Program-made: the position numbers and the translations under genes | Source of the DNA: Acidicapsa acidisoli | Lineage (GTDB): Bacteria; Acidobacteriota; Terriglobia; Terriglobales; Acidobacteriaceae | Length of the DNA stretch: 64,000 nucleotides | Direction of reading: 5' to 3' | Assembly: GCF_025685625.1 (NCBI RefSeq) | Contig: NZ_JAGSYI010000001.1 | Location: 1,612,001 to 1,676,000, forward strand | In this document: piece after piece, positions 54,601 to 63,160 of the stretch | How the letters are laid out: every line of letters begins with the position of its first letter | How positions within the stretch are numbered: the first letter of the stretch is position 1 | Notes under the pieces: generated by a model | What the model saw: the letters and a program-made list of their open reading frames with translations, nothing else | Told to the model about the DNA's origin: nothing | The model's database searches: none

Positions 54601-55090
54601 GCGCGCCCATCGGCAGGGAACTCAGTTCTTCGCCTGGGATCAGCGTGGTGACGGCGGCGGAGACAGGGTCGAGTTCGTGAAGATCGGCTTCGATAGGGAG
54701 TGCCTGGTTCGGAAGCTGCATCGCCAGCGCAGCCTGGACGCGCGTCGCGTGCCCTGCAGAGACGAGGATGCCATCGACGCCGCCCTTGCCCAACGCAGGA
54801 ACTGAGGCTTCCAGTTGATATTCGCCTGCTCCGAGTCCTGTAAAGCGATAGCTGCCGTTTTTACCGGTGACGCCGCGCAAGGTCGCGCCGGTCGTCACAT
54901 TGCGCACGACGACGACGGCTTGCGCGAGCGGCGTGCTGTTCAAGTCTGTTAGTTTGCCGTCGAGCGTGCCAGTCGCGGCGGCTTCGGGGGACTTGGCCTG
55001 CGCGCCAGCAACAGTCAGAATGGTCGCAGCTAGCCAAAGAATTGCGGCTCGCGTTGGCTGGATTCTCCGGAAACCACTCTTGCTCTTCAT
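51665..55090 (-). CDS. Oar-like outer-membrane receptor (carboxypeptidase-regulatory domain plus TonB-type barrel)
   Basis: The product has 1141 residues from the ATG at 55090, chosen because GGAG (55100-55103) lies 9 nt upstream; a TTG at 55105 is less likely. The signal peptide is AAILWLAATILTVAGAQA. Residues about 40-120 form a carboxypeptidase-like regulatory domain (GTLDGKLTDLNSTPLAQAVV, GKNGSYRFTGLGAGEYQLEA). A plug-like region and a long barrel follow, with GGAIRLNTNQGHNGLHGQAFYF and aromatic-rich strands, and the last residue is Phe after GVRTRF, as in barrel proteins. Such receptors import large substrates or act in adhesion in Acidobacteria; the ligand is unknown. It lies 24 bp upstream of pabB on the same strand but is probably a separate unit. 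Confidence 0.9.
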   Translation of the reverse strand: MKSKSGFRRIQPTRAAILWLAATILTVAGAQAKSPEAAATGTLDGKLTDLNSTPLAQAVVVVRNVTTGATLRGVTGKNGSYRFTGLGAGEYQLEASVPALGKGGVDGILVSAGHATRVQAALAMQLPNQALPIEADLHELDPVSAAVTTLIPGEELSSLPMGARNWQEFAAITPAASSAAQGENSSGQIGDQPEDASDPQHETLAMSGSIANPTAASIDGIENSPGFRTSSDRESRQTESVGESAVLSMEARTSNSAADQGRSSGGAIRLNTNQGHNGLHGQAFYFDKQNLWGAQNPYTQWVQQTAPASGGDTAQFTAEPYTPPNTRQTLGIGIGSNIRRDKLFWFAALDGLLRNDPAVASVRHPTDFFAQPTLDDLIMLAARLDLPGPAIEEAAATSYSNWLNEMAGLLGPVPRTASQWQGFGRLDWQNERQHVTVEGNATNVNAPAGALTRSSETYGSHSFGNSNATDTWGLAKLDSFLTPNLLNDVAALYSRHIQSETPQTPSAFEAPFLANALGQLPEIIADSKYGFILGKPARLGKSSFPDERVFVAQDTLSWVHGAHLLKAGASFGHIFDVVGTLVNQTGTYSYPNVLNFISDAASFLQYGFNGLDNPSGINHNCDVTGRVYATGGGSLGGLGYLPCYSSYSQRIGPSNWNLSTNDLAGFVTEQWQPLHRLTISAGVRVEAEQLPPPITATQNAALPATEKLPPTTLNWGPRIGVAFSPWRTTVLRLGAGLYYGRIDNSVVLAALTQTGSTNGDLNFFFRPTDQGAPPFPYVFPVEPITAVTPGAVSFASNFRPQEVDQAIFGLEQELPGHWIVSVEGMASLGRRLPISIDTNFDPSQSPQTITYAVVDAIQAGPIKTPQITVPFYQARLNPAYQQLSSIEGRANSTYQTTMIKLARYGRHGLNLRAHYLYAHATDWNPNESGNVAVDDLLDPEDFRLEYGTSNLDIRNSGGLTLLYETRWKLNHFAGAVANGWTFAAIGQYRSGLPFTMRTGGYIPGFYSDTGHLIEGAGPGINGSGGDNRLYGIGRNTYRYPATWTADSRLGKRFSLGEHRELEVLAESFNLFNHQNVTQIETTGYTIERGTIAGDLPTLNFLTGLTKTGLPSTIPEFGKPLDVNATTSYRPREIQLGVRTRF

Positions 55091-55255
55091 CCCGTTGCGC
55101 TCCAAAGGCGACCGTTCGCCCGCGTTTCCGATGGCGAGGGGCCTGACTTAGAGCAAATCCGGGAAGAAAGTTACAGAATCTAAGTATTTCCGCACGGACC
55201 AGGGTAGCGGAAATACCGCGGAGCCAGTTCGGAGTGCGTGAGCGACCCGCTTTGA

Positions 55256-56386
<1,131 letters not shown>

Positions 56387-56509
56387 TGTTTGATTGATTG
56401 AGCCGGTTGTGATTCGCGAATTCTCTGCATTCATGCTGAATTGGGAGCGACGGGGAGATTCTTTCCTGCTTTAGGCGAAGAAGTGGCGAATTTGAAGCTG
56501 TCCGCTCGG

Positions 56510-56525
56510 GGAGGGGGTGGGGGTA
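56510..56525 (+). other. G-rich tract, three G runs
   Basis: The tract reads GGGG-A-GGGGG-T-GGGGG. Three runs of four to five G with single-base loops could support a G-quadruplex only with a fourth run from elsewhere or as a two-tetrad form. It is noticeable in a non-coding gap. Confidence 0.4.
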
Positions 56526-56805
56526 CCCTGTTTTTTCCGCGTAAGTTGTTTTATATCATAAAGCTATAGTCTGAAAACATGTCGGAAAACGCCCCAAAAG
56601 TGGCAAAAAAGGACGAATTATGCGCATGAGAATTCCTTTCTTCGCAGATGGCGGCGTATGGGACAAGTGCTTTCTTTATTGTGCGCGTTGGGAGGGTAAT
56701 TCTCCGCAAACGGGTTTCCGATGGTGTAACAGGTTCACTTAGGCTGAGGCGCACAAACCGGCCGGATTGAGCAGCTTCAACACCAAGCGGTCACTCGGTC
56801 GTACA

Positions 56806-57153
56806 ATGATTTCGATCGGAGAGCGCGTGAGGAAACCTGAAGGCTATCGGCAGGCGGCTCTAGAGGAGTGCTTCTGCCTGCTCGTGCTGTGCCTTCCGTA
56901 TTATCAGGCCCTCCTGTTTGCGGGGATAAGCGGGATGGTCTCCGTTCTCCTGCTCACATGTCTTCTACTTTTTGTGGTCGTGCAATCCCCAGAGATCTAT
57001 CGCACGATTACTGGTCACCTCAAGGCGTTCCCGCTCTCATGGACTCCGCCACTCGGCCGCAGAGATCTTTGGATCTCGGTGCCTTCGCGCGTTGTGGTTC
57101 AAGGACCACGTCTCGCCCCTTCCTTTCAGCGGCCTCCGCCTATCTTTTCCTGA
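56806..57153 (+). CDS. Possible small membrane protein (weak)
   Basis: This is a 115-residue frame with a 35-residue hydrophobic hairpin (LLVLCLPYYQALLFAGISGM, then VSVLLLTCLLLFVVVQS). The C-terminal half is Pro/Arg-rich and looks non-native. There is no ribosome binding site and no family I recognise. It may be a random frame. It is listed only because it is the one candidate in the gap. Confidence 0.2.
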   Translation: MISIGERVRKPEGYRQAALEECFCLLVLCLPYYQALLFAGISGMVSVLLLTCLLLFVVVQSPEIYRTITGHLKAFPLSWTPPLGRRDLWISVPSRVVVQGPRLAPSFQRPPPIFS

Positions 57154-57254
57154 TTCCAGTGGATTGCACGAGCATTGCGCGATTTTGATGGCGATGCATT
57201 CGTTTGTCTTTCAACTGTTTTCCGGGCCATCGTCCCGGAAGGAAAAGGTGTCCT

Positions 57255-58160
57255 TTGTCCGAAATTTTCAATCCCAATCTTCCGAATCAAAATTCCGGTG
57301 GTGGCGATGGCCGATCCATCCTGGTTCTCGCAATCCTGGCGTTCGTGATTCTGTGCAGTCTCCTATATTTCGTCAATTCCAAGCCCGGTACGCCAACACT
57401 ATTGAACCAACTTGCTGCATCCAGCACGCAGGATGGGAGCATATCCAAGGCCGCAACCGCGCCGAATCAGTTTGGCTGGCTCACCGTGCTGGCCACGCCA
57501 CTCTATTTGGCGTTGTGCCTGGTGCACGAACACTTAGTTAGTAATTGGGGCTGGGCAATCATCGTCCTCACGGTGATTTTCAATGCATTGATGCTATGGC
57601 CTCGGATGATGTCGATGGGGTCCTCGTTGAAAATGATGCGCGTCCAGCCCAAGGTCGATGCTCTGAAGAAGCGCTACGCGCATCTCAAGATGAACGATCC
57701 CAAGCGCGTTGAGATGAATGCGGAGCTGATGGCCCTCTACAAGGCCGAAGGCACGAATATGTACGGCGGCTGTCTGCCGATGCTGCTGCAAACACCGTTG
57801 CTTTTCGCCTACTTTCGTGTGCTGCAGAATGCGACTGAGTTGCGCCATGCCCATTGGTGTTGGCTGACAGACCTCTCCGCGCCCGACCCGCTGCACATCT
57901 TACCGATCCTCATCGTCTTGACGATGTTCCTTACGCAATTTATTACGCCTTCGCCCGGGATGGACCGTGCCCAACGACGGATGCTGGCTTTTGTCATACC
58001 GGTGATTATGGGATTTACGCTGTGGCATTACGCCTCAGGACTGGCGCTTTACTGGGCTACGGGCAACATCTTCAATTTAACGATTCAATTTGGGATCAAT
58101 CGTACGAGGATGGGCAGGGAGATGCAGGCAATCAGCCCTCGTGCTAATGAAGGGGGATAG
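57255..58160 (+). CDS. Short YidC/Oxa1 paralogue lacking the periplasmic P1 domain
   Basis: The product has 301 residues from a TTG at 57255 (AAAAGG 6 nt upstream). The start is supported by similarity of its N-terminus (SEIFNPNLPNQNSGGG) to that of the full YidC here (AELRNPNAPTQGPGGSGGG); both begin with TTG. After one membrane anchor (ILVLAILAFVILCSLLYF) and a short linker of about 45 residues it goes directly into the five-segment core, so the roughly 270-residue P1 domain is missing. The core is very similar to its paralogue: RYAHLKMNDPKRVEMNAEL, FITPSPGMDRAQRRMLAF and SGLALYWATGNIFNLTIQFG. The groove Arg position is Asn (IFNALML). It is a probable insertase with a distinct client set, or a redundant copy. 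Confidence 0.88.
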   Translation: MSEIFNPNLPNQNSGGGDGRSILVLAILAFVILCSLLYFVNSKPGTPTLLNQLAASSTQDGSISKAATAPNQFGWLTVLATPLYLALCLVHEHLVSNWGWAIIVLTVIFNALMLWPRMMSMGSSLKMMRVQPKVDALKKRYAHLKMNDPKRVEMNAELMALYKAEGTNMYGGCLPMLLQTPLLFAYFRVLQNATELRHAHWCWLTDLSAPDPLHILPILIVLTMFLTQFITPSPGMDRAQRRMLAFVIPVIMGFTLWHYASGLALYWATGNIFNLTIQFGINRTRMGREMQAISPRANEGG

Positions 58161-58195
58161 GGGATTTCGCAAAGGATCGTTTTCTGAGATGCAAA

Positions 58196-58292
58196 ATGGC
58201 AGAGGCCTTTGTCTGCCATGTCGGAGAGAATAGAGCGGGCCTTCAGCCCTTGGTCTCTCTCTTTTCTTCGTTACCCAGGCCGATGGCCTGGG
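58196..58292. repeat. Triple-hairpin intergenic element
   Basis: Three palindromes follow each other: ATGGCAGA (58196-58203) with TCTGCCAT (58212-58219); GGGC (58237-58240) with GCCC (58246-58249); and CCCAGGCC (58274-58281) with GGCCTGGG (58285-58292), the last with a 3-nt loop. The pattern is like REP-type or MITE-like non-coding repeats. No second copy is in this window, so repeat status is inferred from structure. Confidence 0.45.
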
Positions 58293-58443
58293 CTGATGAC
58301 GCGCCGTTGACGCTAGGATTGCTTCAGCTCCTCATTGACGGATTGGATCTGCAGAACGGAAATGGGTTCGTGGCGCGGAAAAGCAGAAACGGATTTCCTA
58401 CGGAAATGACAGAAAGAAAGGCCAGAGCAAATGCAAATTTATT

Positions 58444-58477
58444 AAGCCCCAAGTCTCGATGATGAGCCCCGGGGCTT
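58444..58477 (-). terminator. Probable terminator of glgP
   Basis: AAGCCCC (58444-58450) and GGGGCTT (58471-58477) can pair around a 20-nt loop, and the sequence AGCCCCGGGGCT inside is also self-complementary. On the minus strand the right half is followed by AATAAATTT. The position about 35 nt after the glgP stop supports the call. Confidence 0.55.
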
Positions 58478-58509
58478 TTGTATTTCGATTTGCTGAGGTT
58501 GGTACTTTG

Positions 58510-60279
58510 TTAGCGGCTGACCGCCGCTGGTTCTTCGACAGGGGCAAGCTCCGTCAGGGTTAGCGGGTAGTAGGCATTGCTGATGTACTGCTTGACCATG
58601 CGGTTGGTGTTGAAGAAGGAGCCGTTGTAGGCGACGGTGGTGCGCATCATGTTGCCCCATGCCTCGGGGGCTTCGCGATAGAGCGGAACTACGGATTTTT
58701 CGAGTTTTTCGTAGAGCGAGGTGGCTTCGGCTGCGTCGTCATCGCCGTCTTCAATGGCCCAGCCGGTGTAGCCTTCCAGGCAGCCCTCGATCCACCAGCC
58801 GTCGAGAATGGAGAGGCTTGGCACGCCGTTCAGCGCAGCCTTCATGCCGCTCGTTCCGGAGGCTTCGTAGGGGCGTTTGGGGGTGTTGACCCAGACGTCG
58901 ACGCCGGCGGTGAGGAGCGCGCCGAGTTCCCAATCGTAATTTTCGAGGTAGACGACACGCAGATCTGAGCCTGAATACTTGTGCGCCTTCTCGATGACGC
59001 TGTGGATGAGCGCCTTGCCGGGCTCGTCCATCGGATGCGCCTTGCCGGAGTAGAGAATCTGCAATCCGCCGGCTGATTGCGCGATCTCGAGCAGGCGGTC
59101 GGGGTCGGTAAAGAGCAGGTCGGCGCGCTTGTAGGTGGCGGCGCGACGGGCAAAGCCGAGGGTGAGGACTTTGGGATTCAATACAAGGCCGGTGCGCGAG
59201 GCGACTTCGGTAAGGAGGGTTTCCTTGGCCTGGGTGTGGGCGGCGATGATCTCCGGCAGCGGAATCTGGATTGCGTTACGAAGATAGAGATTGTCTCGCC
59301 GCCAGTTGAGTATGTTCTTATCCAGCAGATCCTGGAATGGCTCGGAAACCCAGGTTGGCGCGTGGACTCCGTTGGTGATGGCGTCGATCTGGTAAGCGGG
59401 GAACATTTCGCGGGAGACATTGCCGTGCTGCAGTGCGACGCCGTTGACGTAGCGCGAGAAGCACAACGCGACGTAGGTCATGTTCAGCATGTTTTCGTGA
59501 CAACAGCCGAGCGATTCGAGGCGCGCGGTTCGTTCGCCGCCCAGGATGCGTGCCGCCTGTTCCCGGCTGAAGCGGTCATGGCCGGCGGGAACTGGCGTGT
59601 GGGTGGTGAAGACGCACTTCTGGCGAACAGCCTTCACGTCGAGGTCGGTCACCTTGTTGAGAGGACCGCCTCCGAGCTGGGCTTCGAGAAGCGCGAGGGT
59701 CAGCAGCGCGGCATGGCCCTCGTTCATGTGGTAGACGTTTACGCGATGACCCAGCGCATTGAGCATGCGTACGCCGCCCATGCCGAGAATGATCTCCTGT
59801 TGCAGGCGATAGTTGGAGTCGCCACCGTAAAGGTGGTCGGTCAGGCTGCGATCCCATGCCGAGTTTTCCGGCAGATCGGTGTCGAGCAAGTAGATGGGAA
59901 TGGTGTGGCCTGCGCGGCCGACCATGTCATAGCGCCATGCGCGGACGGTTACGGTGCGGTCTTCGACCGTAACGGCGATTCTGGGGGCCTCTTCGGTGCA
60001 GAAATCCGCAACCACCCAGGGCTGAATGTCTTCGGTCTGTTTGCCCTCCTGGTCGAGATGCTGACGGAAATAGCCTTTGCGGTGCAGGAGGGTGAAGGCG
60101 ACCAAAGGGGTTCCTAGATCGGCAGCTGAACGGAGAGTGTCTCCGGCCAGCACTCCCAGACCGCCGGAGTATGTCGGCATGCCTGGATTGATTGCGACTT
60201 CCATGGAGAAGTATGCAACTACACCACTTTGAGGAAAAGAATCATAGGAACACTGCTGTTGAGATGAGGAGTTGGACAT
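58510..60279 (-). CDS. glgP: Alpha-glucan (glycogen) phosphorylase
   Basis: The product has 589 residues from the ATG at 60279; an upstream ATG at 60306 or 60327 is possible, GGAGA lies 10 nt before the chosen one. It is the short alpha-glucan phosphorylase type, not the 800-residue GlgP. Seen: an N-terminal VAYFSMEVAINPGMPTYSGGLGVLAGD, the catalytic region HMNEGHAALLTLALLEAQLG and FTTHTPVPAGHDRF, and the C-terminal PYEASGTSGMKAALNGVPSLSILDGWW, with PLP Lys in SGMKAALNG. It releases glucose-1-phosphate from storage glucan. Followed by a terminator, and divergent from nothing; galK lies upstream on the same strand but about 500 bp away. Confidence 0.93.
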   Translation of the reverse strand: MSNSSSQQQCSYDSFPQSGVVAYFSMEVAINPGMPTYSGGLGVLAGDTLRSAADLGTPLVAFTLLHRKGYFRQHLDQEGKQTEDIQPWVVADFCTEEAPRIAVTVEDRTVTVRAWRYDMVGRAGHTIPIYLLDTDLPENSAWDRSLTDHLYGGDSNYRLQQEIILGMGGVRMLNALGHRVNVYHMNEGHAALLTLALLEAQLGGGPLNKVTDLDVKAVRQKCVFTTHTPVPAGHDRFSREQAARILGGERTARLESLGCCHENMLNMTYVALCFSRYVNGVALQHGNVSREMFPAYQIDAITNGVHAPTWVSEPFQDLLDKNILNWRRDNLYLRNAIQIPLPEIIAAHTQAKETLLTEVASRTGLVLNPKVLTLGFARRAATYKRADLLFTDPDRLLEIAQSAGGLQILYSGKAHPMDEPGKALIHSVIEKAHKYSGSDLRVVYLENYDWELGALLTAGVDVWVNTPKRPYEASGTSGMKAALNGVPSLSILDGWWIEGCLEGYTGWAIEDGDDDAAEATSLYEKLEKSVVPLYREAPEAWGNMMRTTVAYNGSFFNTNRMVKQYISNAYYPLTLTELAPVEEPAAVSR

Positions 60280-60779
60280 GATATTAGGGTCTCCGTGGGC
60301 GTGCATAAGGACAGTACCTGCGTGCAATCTCCGATACGGTCCTTTATCGGCCAGAAATGGGAATTGATTGTTCCTCTTTGATCTGGCAGATTTTTGAACA
60401 AAACGTGCAAATCAGAAACTCGTCCGATTTTAACAAGCGACCCGTTTTCGGAATAGCGAAATCTGGTCGGTTGGCAGCTTTTGAGGAGGCTAGTAGAAGC
60501 GCCCTGTAGGAACAATCCCACCTTCGTGCAGGTGTGGATTTTCGCCTAAGCCCTCAGAACTGGGGCGGTTGCCCCTCAATGGAAAGATGCCTGGCACCCC
60601 AGTAAGGAGTTGATTTTCATTTTGAAATAGCCAAAATATAGGTCGGAAATTGGGGGCCGGGTTGATATCAAATGCCTGAGATCTAAGTGGATTTCTTAGG
60701 CATAAATCGATTCATCGATCAGCCAAGAATCAGCTCCGAGATGGAGCCGGGATCGGATCATCGATTGAGGTATCGCTCT
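60280..60779. other. Leader region of glgP and 3' region of galK
   Basis: The 500 bp carry no gene. They contain a small hairpin CCGATA (60331-60336) with TATCGG (60345-60350) in the glgP leader and the galK terminator at 60672-60703. Nothing else was recognised. Confidence 0.55.
60672..60703 (-). terminator. Probable terminator of galK
   Basis: An imperfect stem pairs ATGCCTGAGATC (60672-60683) with GATTTCTTAGGCAT (60690-60703) with a 2-nt bulge and a 6-nt loop. On the minus strand it is followed by TTTG. It lies about 77 nt past the galK stop. Confidence 0.5.
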
Positions 60780-61934
60780 TCATGCCACGCGATGCGCGCC
60801 AGCGGAAGCATGGCAAATGTGAATTTCGGGATCGATGCCTGTGGTCTGACGGTATCGCTCTTTGAGCGCCGCCGCGAAGGCTGTGGCCTCGTCGATTTCG
60901 ACGACGTTGACGGTGCAGCCGCCGAATCCTCCACCCGTGAGGCGGGCGCCGATCAGGCCGGGGAGATCCTGAGCCAGATCGACCATCGTGTCGGCCTCGA
61001 CGCAACTGCCTTCAAAATCTTTGCTATAGCTTACGTGGGCTTCGTGCATGAGCTTGCCGAGAGCAGGTAAATCGTGGCGCAGGAGGGCGTCGGCGGCTTC
61101 GAGGGTGCGCTGGTTTTCGGTGATGACGTGGCGGGCGCGCTTGAGGGCGTTTGGGGGGATTTCGTGGCCCCAGGCTTCGAGATCGGCTACGGTTGCGTCG
61201 CGCAGGAACTTGATTTCGGGCCGATGGGTGGCGAGAATGCGGCAGGCTTCTTCGACTTCGGCGCGCCGGGTGGTGTAGCCGTCGCCAGCGACGGAGTGCT
61301 TGACCATAGTATTGGCGATGACGAGGGCCATGTTGGCGGGAATTGGGGCTAGGCGATAGCTGAGGTCGCGGCAATCGAGGAGCAGGGCGTTATCGGCGGC
61401 GCCGTTGACAGAAATGAACTGGTCCATGATGCCGCAGTTGGCGCCTACGAACTCATTTTCTGCTCTCTGGCAGAGCCGGGCGAGCTTTGGGCCCGGAATA
61501 GCGGCTCCGATGAGAGATGTCACCGCTGTGGCGGTGGCTACTTCGACTGCGGCTGAGCTGCTCAGGCCTGAACCGAGAGGGACATCGCCCCAGAGGCTCA
61601 GGCTTAGTGGCGGAATGGTGTAGCCCTCGCCGGCCAGAATCGCCATCACGCCCAGGGGGTAATCGCTCCAGTGGCCGCTTGCCTTGGTGGGCAAGGGGTT
61701 GGCAGGGAAGCTTCGCTCTTGGTGGAAGTTCTCAGCGTAGATCACGATTTTTCCGTCATTGCGCGGAGAGATGGCGGCTAATGTGGCGAAGTCGATAGCG
61801 ACCGGCATGACGAAACCTTCGGCGTAATCCGTGTGTTCGCCAATCAGGTTGACTCGCCCTGGGGCAACGAATATTTCCGGCGTGACGCCGAAGCGATGCT
61901 CATGGATTTGGCGAAGTGCGGCGGGGTCTTTCAT
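60780..61934 (-). CDS. galK: Galactokinase
   Basis: The 384-residue protein is a GHMP kinase: GRVNLIGEHTDYAEGF (residues 26-41) is the galactokinase signature, followed by VPLGSGLSSSAAVE (the ATP phosphate-binding loop) and GIMDQFIS, then GARLTGGGFGGC near the C-terminus. It phosphorylates alpha-D-galactose at C1, the first committed step of the Leloir pathway. GAGGA precedes the ATG by about 9 nt. The mutarotase-like gene lies 99 bp upstream on the same strand, so the two form a small galactose unit; galT and galE are not in view. Confidence 0.96.
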   Translation of the reverse strand: MKDPAALRQIHEHRFGVTPEIFVAPGRVNLIGEHTDYAEGFVMPVAIDFATLAAISPRNDGKIVIYAENFHQERSFPANPLPTKASGHWSDYPLGVMAILAGEGYTIPPLSLSLWGDVPLGSGLSSSAAVEVATATAVTSLIGAAIPGPKLARLCQRAENEFVGANCGIMDQFISVNGAADNALLLDCRDLSYRLAPIPANMALVIANTMVKHSVAGDGYTTRRAEVEEACRILATHRPEIKFLRDATVADLEAWGHEIPPNALKRARHVITENQRTLEAADALLRHDLPALGKLMHEAHVSYSKDFEGSCVEADTMVDLAQDLPGLIGARLTGGGFGGCTVNVVEIDEATAFAAALKERYRQTTGIDPEIHICHASAGAHRVA

Positions 61935-62033
61935 TCCTTTTGTTCCTCAATTGAAGCAGCATCGGTTCGGATTTCGATAGCCCCGAGGTTCCCAGTTTCG
62001 AAGTGGGTATATTCCTCGATTCATCCGTTTGAT

Positions 62034-63047
62034 TCATTTGTGTGATTCATGCAAGCTGTTGAGTTTTTCCTGTTCGATTCGGTCGATCTGCAATTCCATT
62101 GGCCAGGTATAGGTCTCGCCTGGCGAGAGCTGACGAGACCAAGCCTTGGTCCTGTGCCCTGTCTTGGCCAGTGAGTCGACGGGGGCCGTGGTCGGTTCAG
62201 GTGCGACGCAAATCTGTTTCGGTCCCGGGCCTTCGGGCCATCCTCCATAGCAGAGCCACAGACCGAGATACGGTGTAAGCGAGGGTTCGAAGCGAATGGT
62301 GACGCGAAGGCCGATCTGTGGGCGCTCGATAGAGCACCAGCCCTCGGACAGTGGAGTGACGGCTCCGGCAAAGAGCTTGTCGCCGATTCCTGAATCGGGG
62401 CTTGCGGCAAGGCTCAGGTCGATTTCGGAGCCATGATTGGAACTGGTAACTGGCCACTTGACTGTTAACGGGCTGGATTGAGCCGTGTCCGATGTTCCAA
62501 GGCGATTGCCAGCGGAGCCCTCGACATTCAAGGAATGCACATCTTTCGGCAGTACGATCCTGTCACCTGCGGAGACCGCAAATAATGGATGCGCCGACCA
62601 GGCCCACGGAACGTTGTATGCCCCGAGATTGGTCAGGGAGTACAGGAGTTGCAGCCGCCAGCTGGAGGCCACTTCGGTGAGAATTGCCGAGCGAGTGAGC
62701 TGCAATGGGAGCGAGAAGCAATTGGCCCGGAGAGTGGCGGAGTCGTCGCTGGCGTTCAACACCTGCCATGGCACACGCCAAAGATCTCCGTGATCCGGAA
62801 CGTGAGCCAGTCCGGCCTCTGTTTGCACGTCGCATTCGGCGACAGAGGGGAGACATTCGTCCCAGCCGCTGGCGTCTCCATCGGAGAAGGCCATGGTTCT
62901 GGTTCTGGGCTCATAGGGCTTGAGAGGAGATTGAAGCAATTCTTCGTTTCCGACTCGGAGCGAGCTGATTTTTCCGCCCAGCGCAGGCATCAGGGTGAGG
63001 GCACATTGCCCGGCCCGAATGACAACGTTTTCTTCCGATCCCGCCAA
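62034..63047 (-). CDS. Aldose 1-epimerase (galactose mutarotase)-like protein
   Basis: The product has 337 residues from a TTG at 63047, with AAGGAG 6 nt upstream. It has the galactose mutarotase-like beta-sandwich: GWDECLPSV and HVPDHGDLW near residues 60-85, the catalytic-type His in WSAHPLFAV and the C-terminal Glu in VAPEPTTAPVD. It resembles the broad family of carbohydrate mutarotases/glucose-6-phosphate 1-epimerases. Overall similarity to classical GalM is limited and the H-x-Y-F motif is replaced by SAHPLF, so the substrate is uncertain. It is followed after 99 bp by galK, which favours galactose. Confidence 0.8.
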   Translation of the reverse strand: MAGSEENVVIRAGQCALTLMPALGGKISSLRVGNEELLQSPLKPYEPRTRTMAFSDGDASGWDECLPSVAECDVQTEAGLAHVPDHGDLWRVPWQVLNASDDSATLRANCFSLPLQLTRSAILTEVASSWRLQLLYSLTNLGAYNVPWAWSAHPLFAVSAGDRIVLPKDVHSLNVEGSAGNRLGTSDTAQSSPLTVKWPVTSSNHGSEIDLSLAASPDSGIGDKLFAGAVTPLSEGWCSIERPQIGLRVTIRFEPSLTPYLGLWLCYGGWPEGPGPKQICVAPEPTTAPVDSLAKTGHRTKAWSRQLSPGETYTWPMELQIDRIEQEKLNSLHESHK

Positions 63048-63053
63048 ATCTGT

Positions 63054-63059
63054 CTCCTT
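63054..63059 (-). promoter_or_regulatory. Ribosome binding site fixing a TTG start
   Basis: AAGGAG on the minus strand, 6 nt before the TTG at 63047 of the mutarotase-like gene. There is no competing ATG with a ribosome binding site, so the TTG start is well supported. Confidence 0.7.
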
Positions 63060-63160
63060 CAGCCGCCCGACCCGGGTCCGCTTCGTCCAATAAGTTTATC
63101 CGTCTAATCGATCGCTATGAATCGGTGAAACGAAATTCTGACGTCCTTTGAATCGCGCAT

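Larger units (their letters stand above)
56387..57254. other. Long, largely non-coding stretch between obgE and the short yidC
   Basis: The 868 bp contain one weak possible small gene (56806-57153) and a G-rich tract at 56510-56525. Beyond these I see no feature. The AT-rich patch around 56535-56580 could contain a promoter for the plus strand. The short yidC leader follows, with AAAAGG just before its TTG. Confidence 0.5.
58161..58509. other. Intergenic region with three hairpins and a terminator
   Basis: The 349 bp between the convergent short yidC and glgP carry no gene. They hold the hairpin repeat at 58196-58292 and the terminator at 58444-58477. An 88-codon open frame over the repeat is not protein-like. 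Confidence 0.6.
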
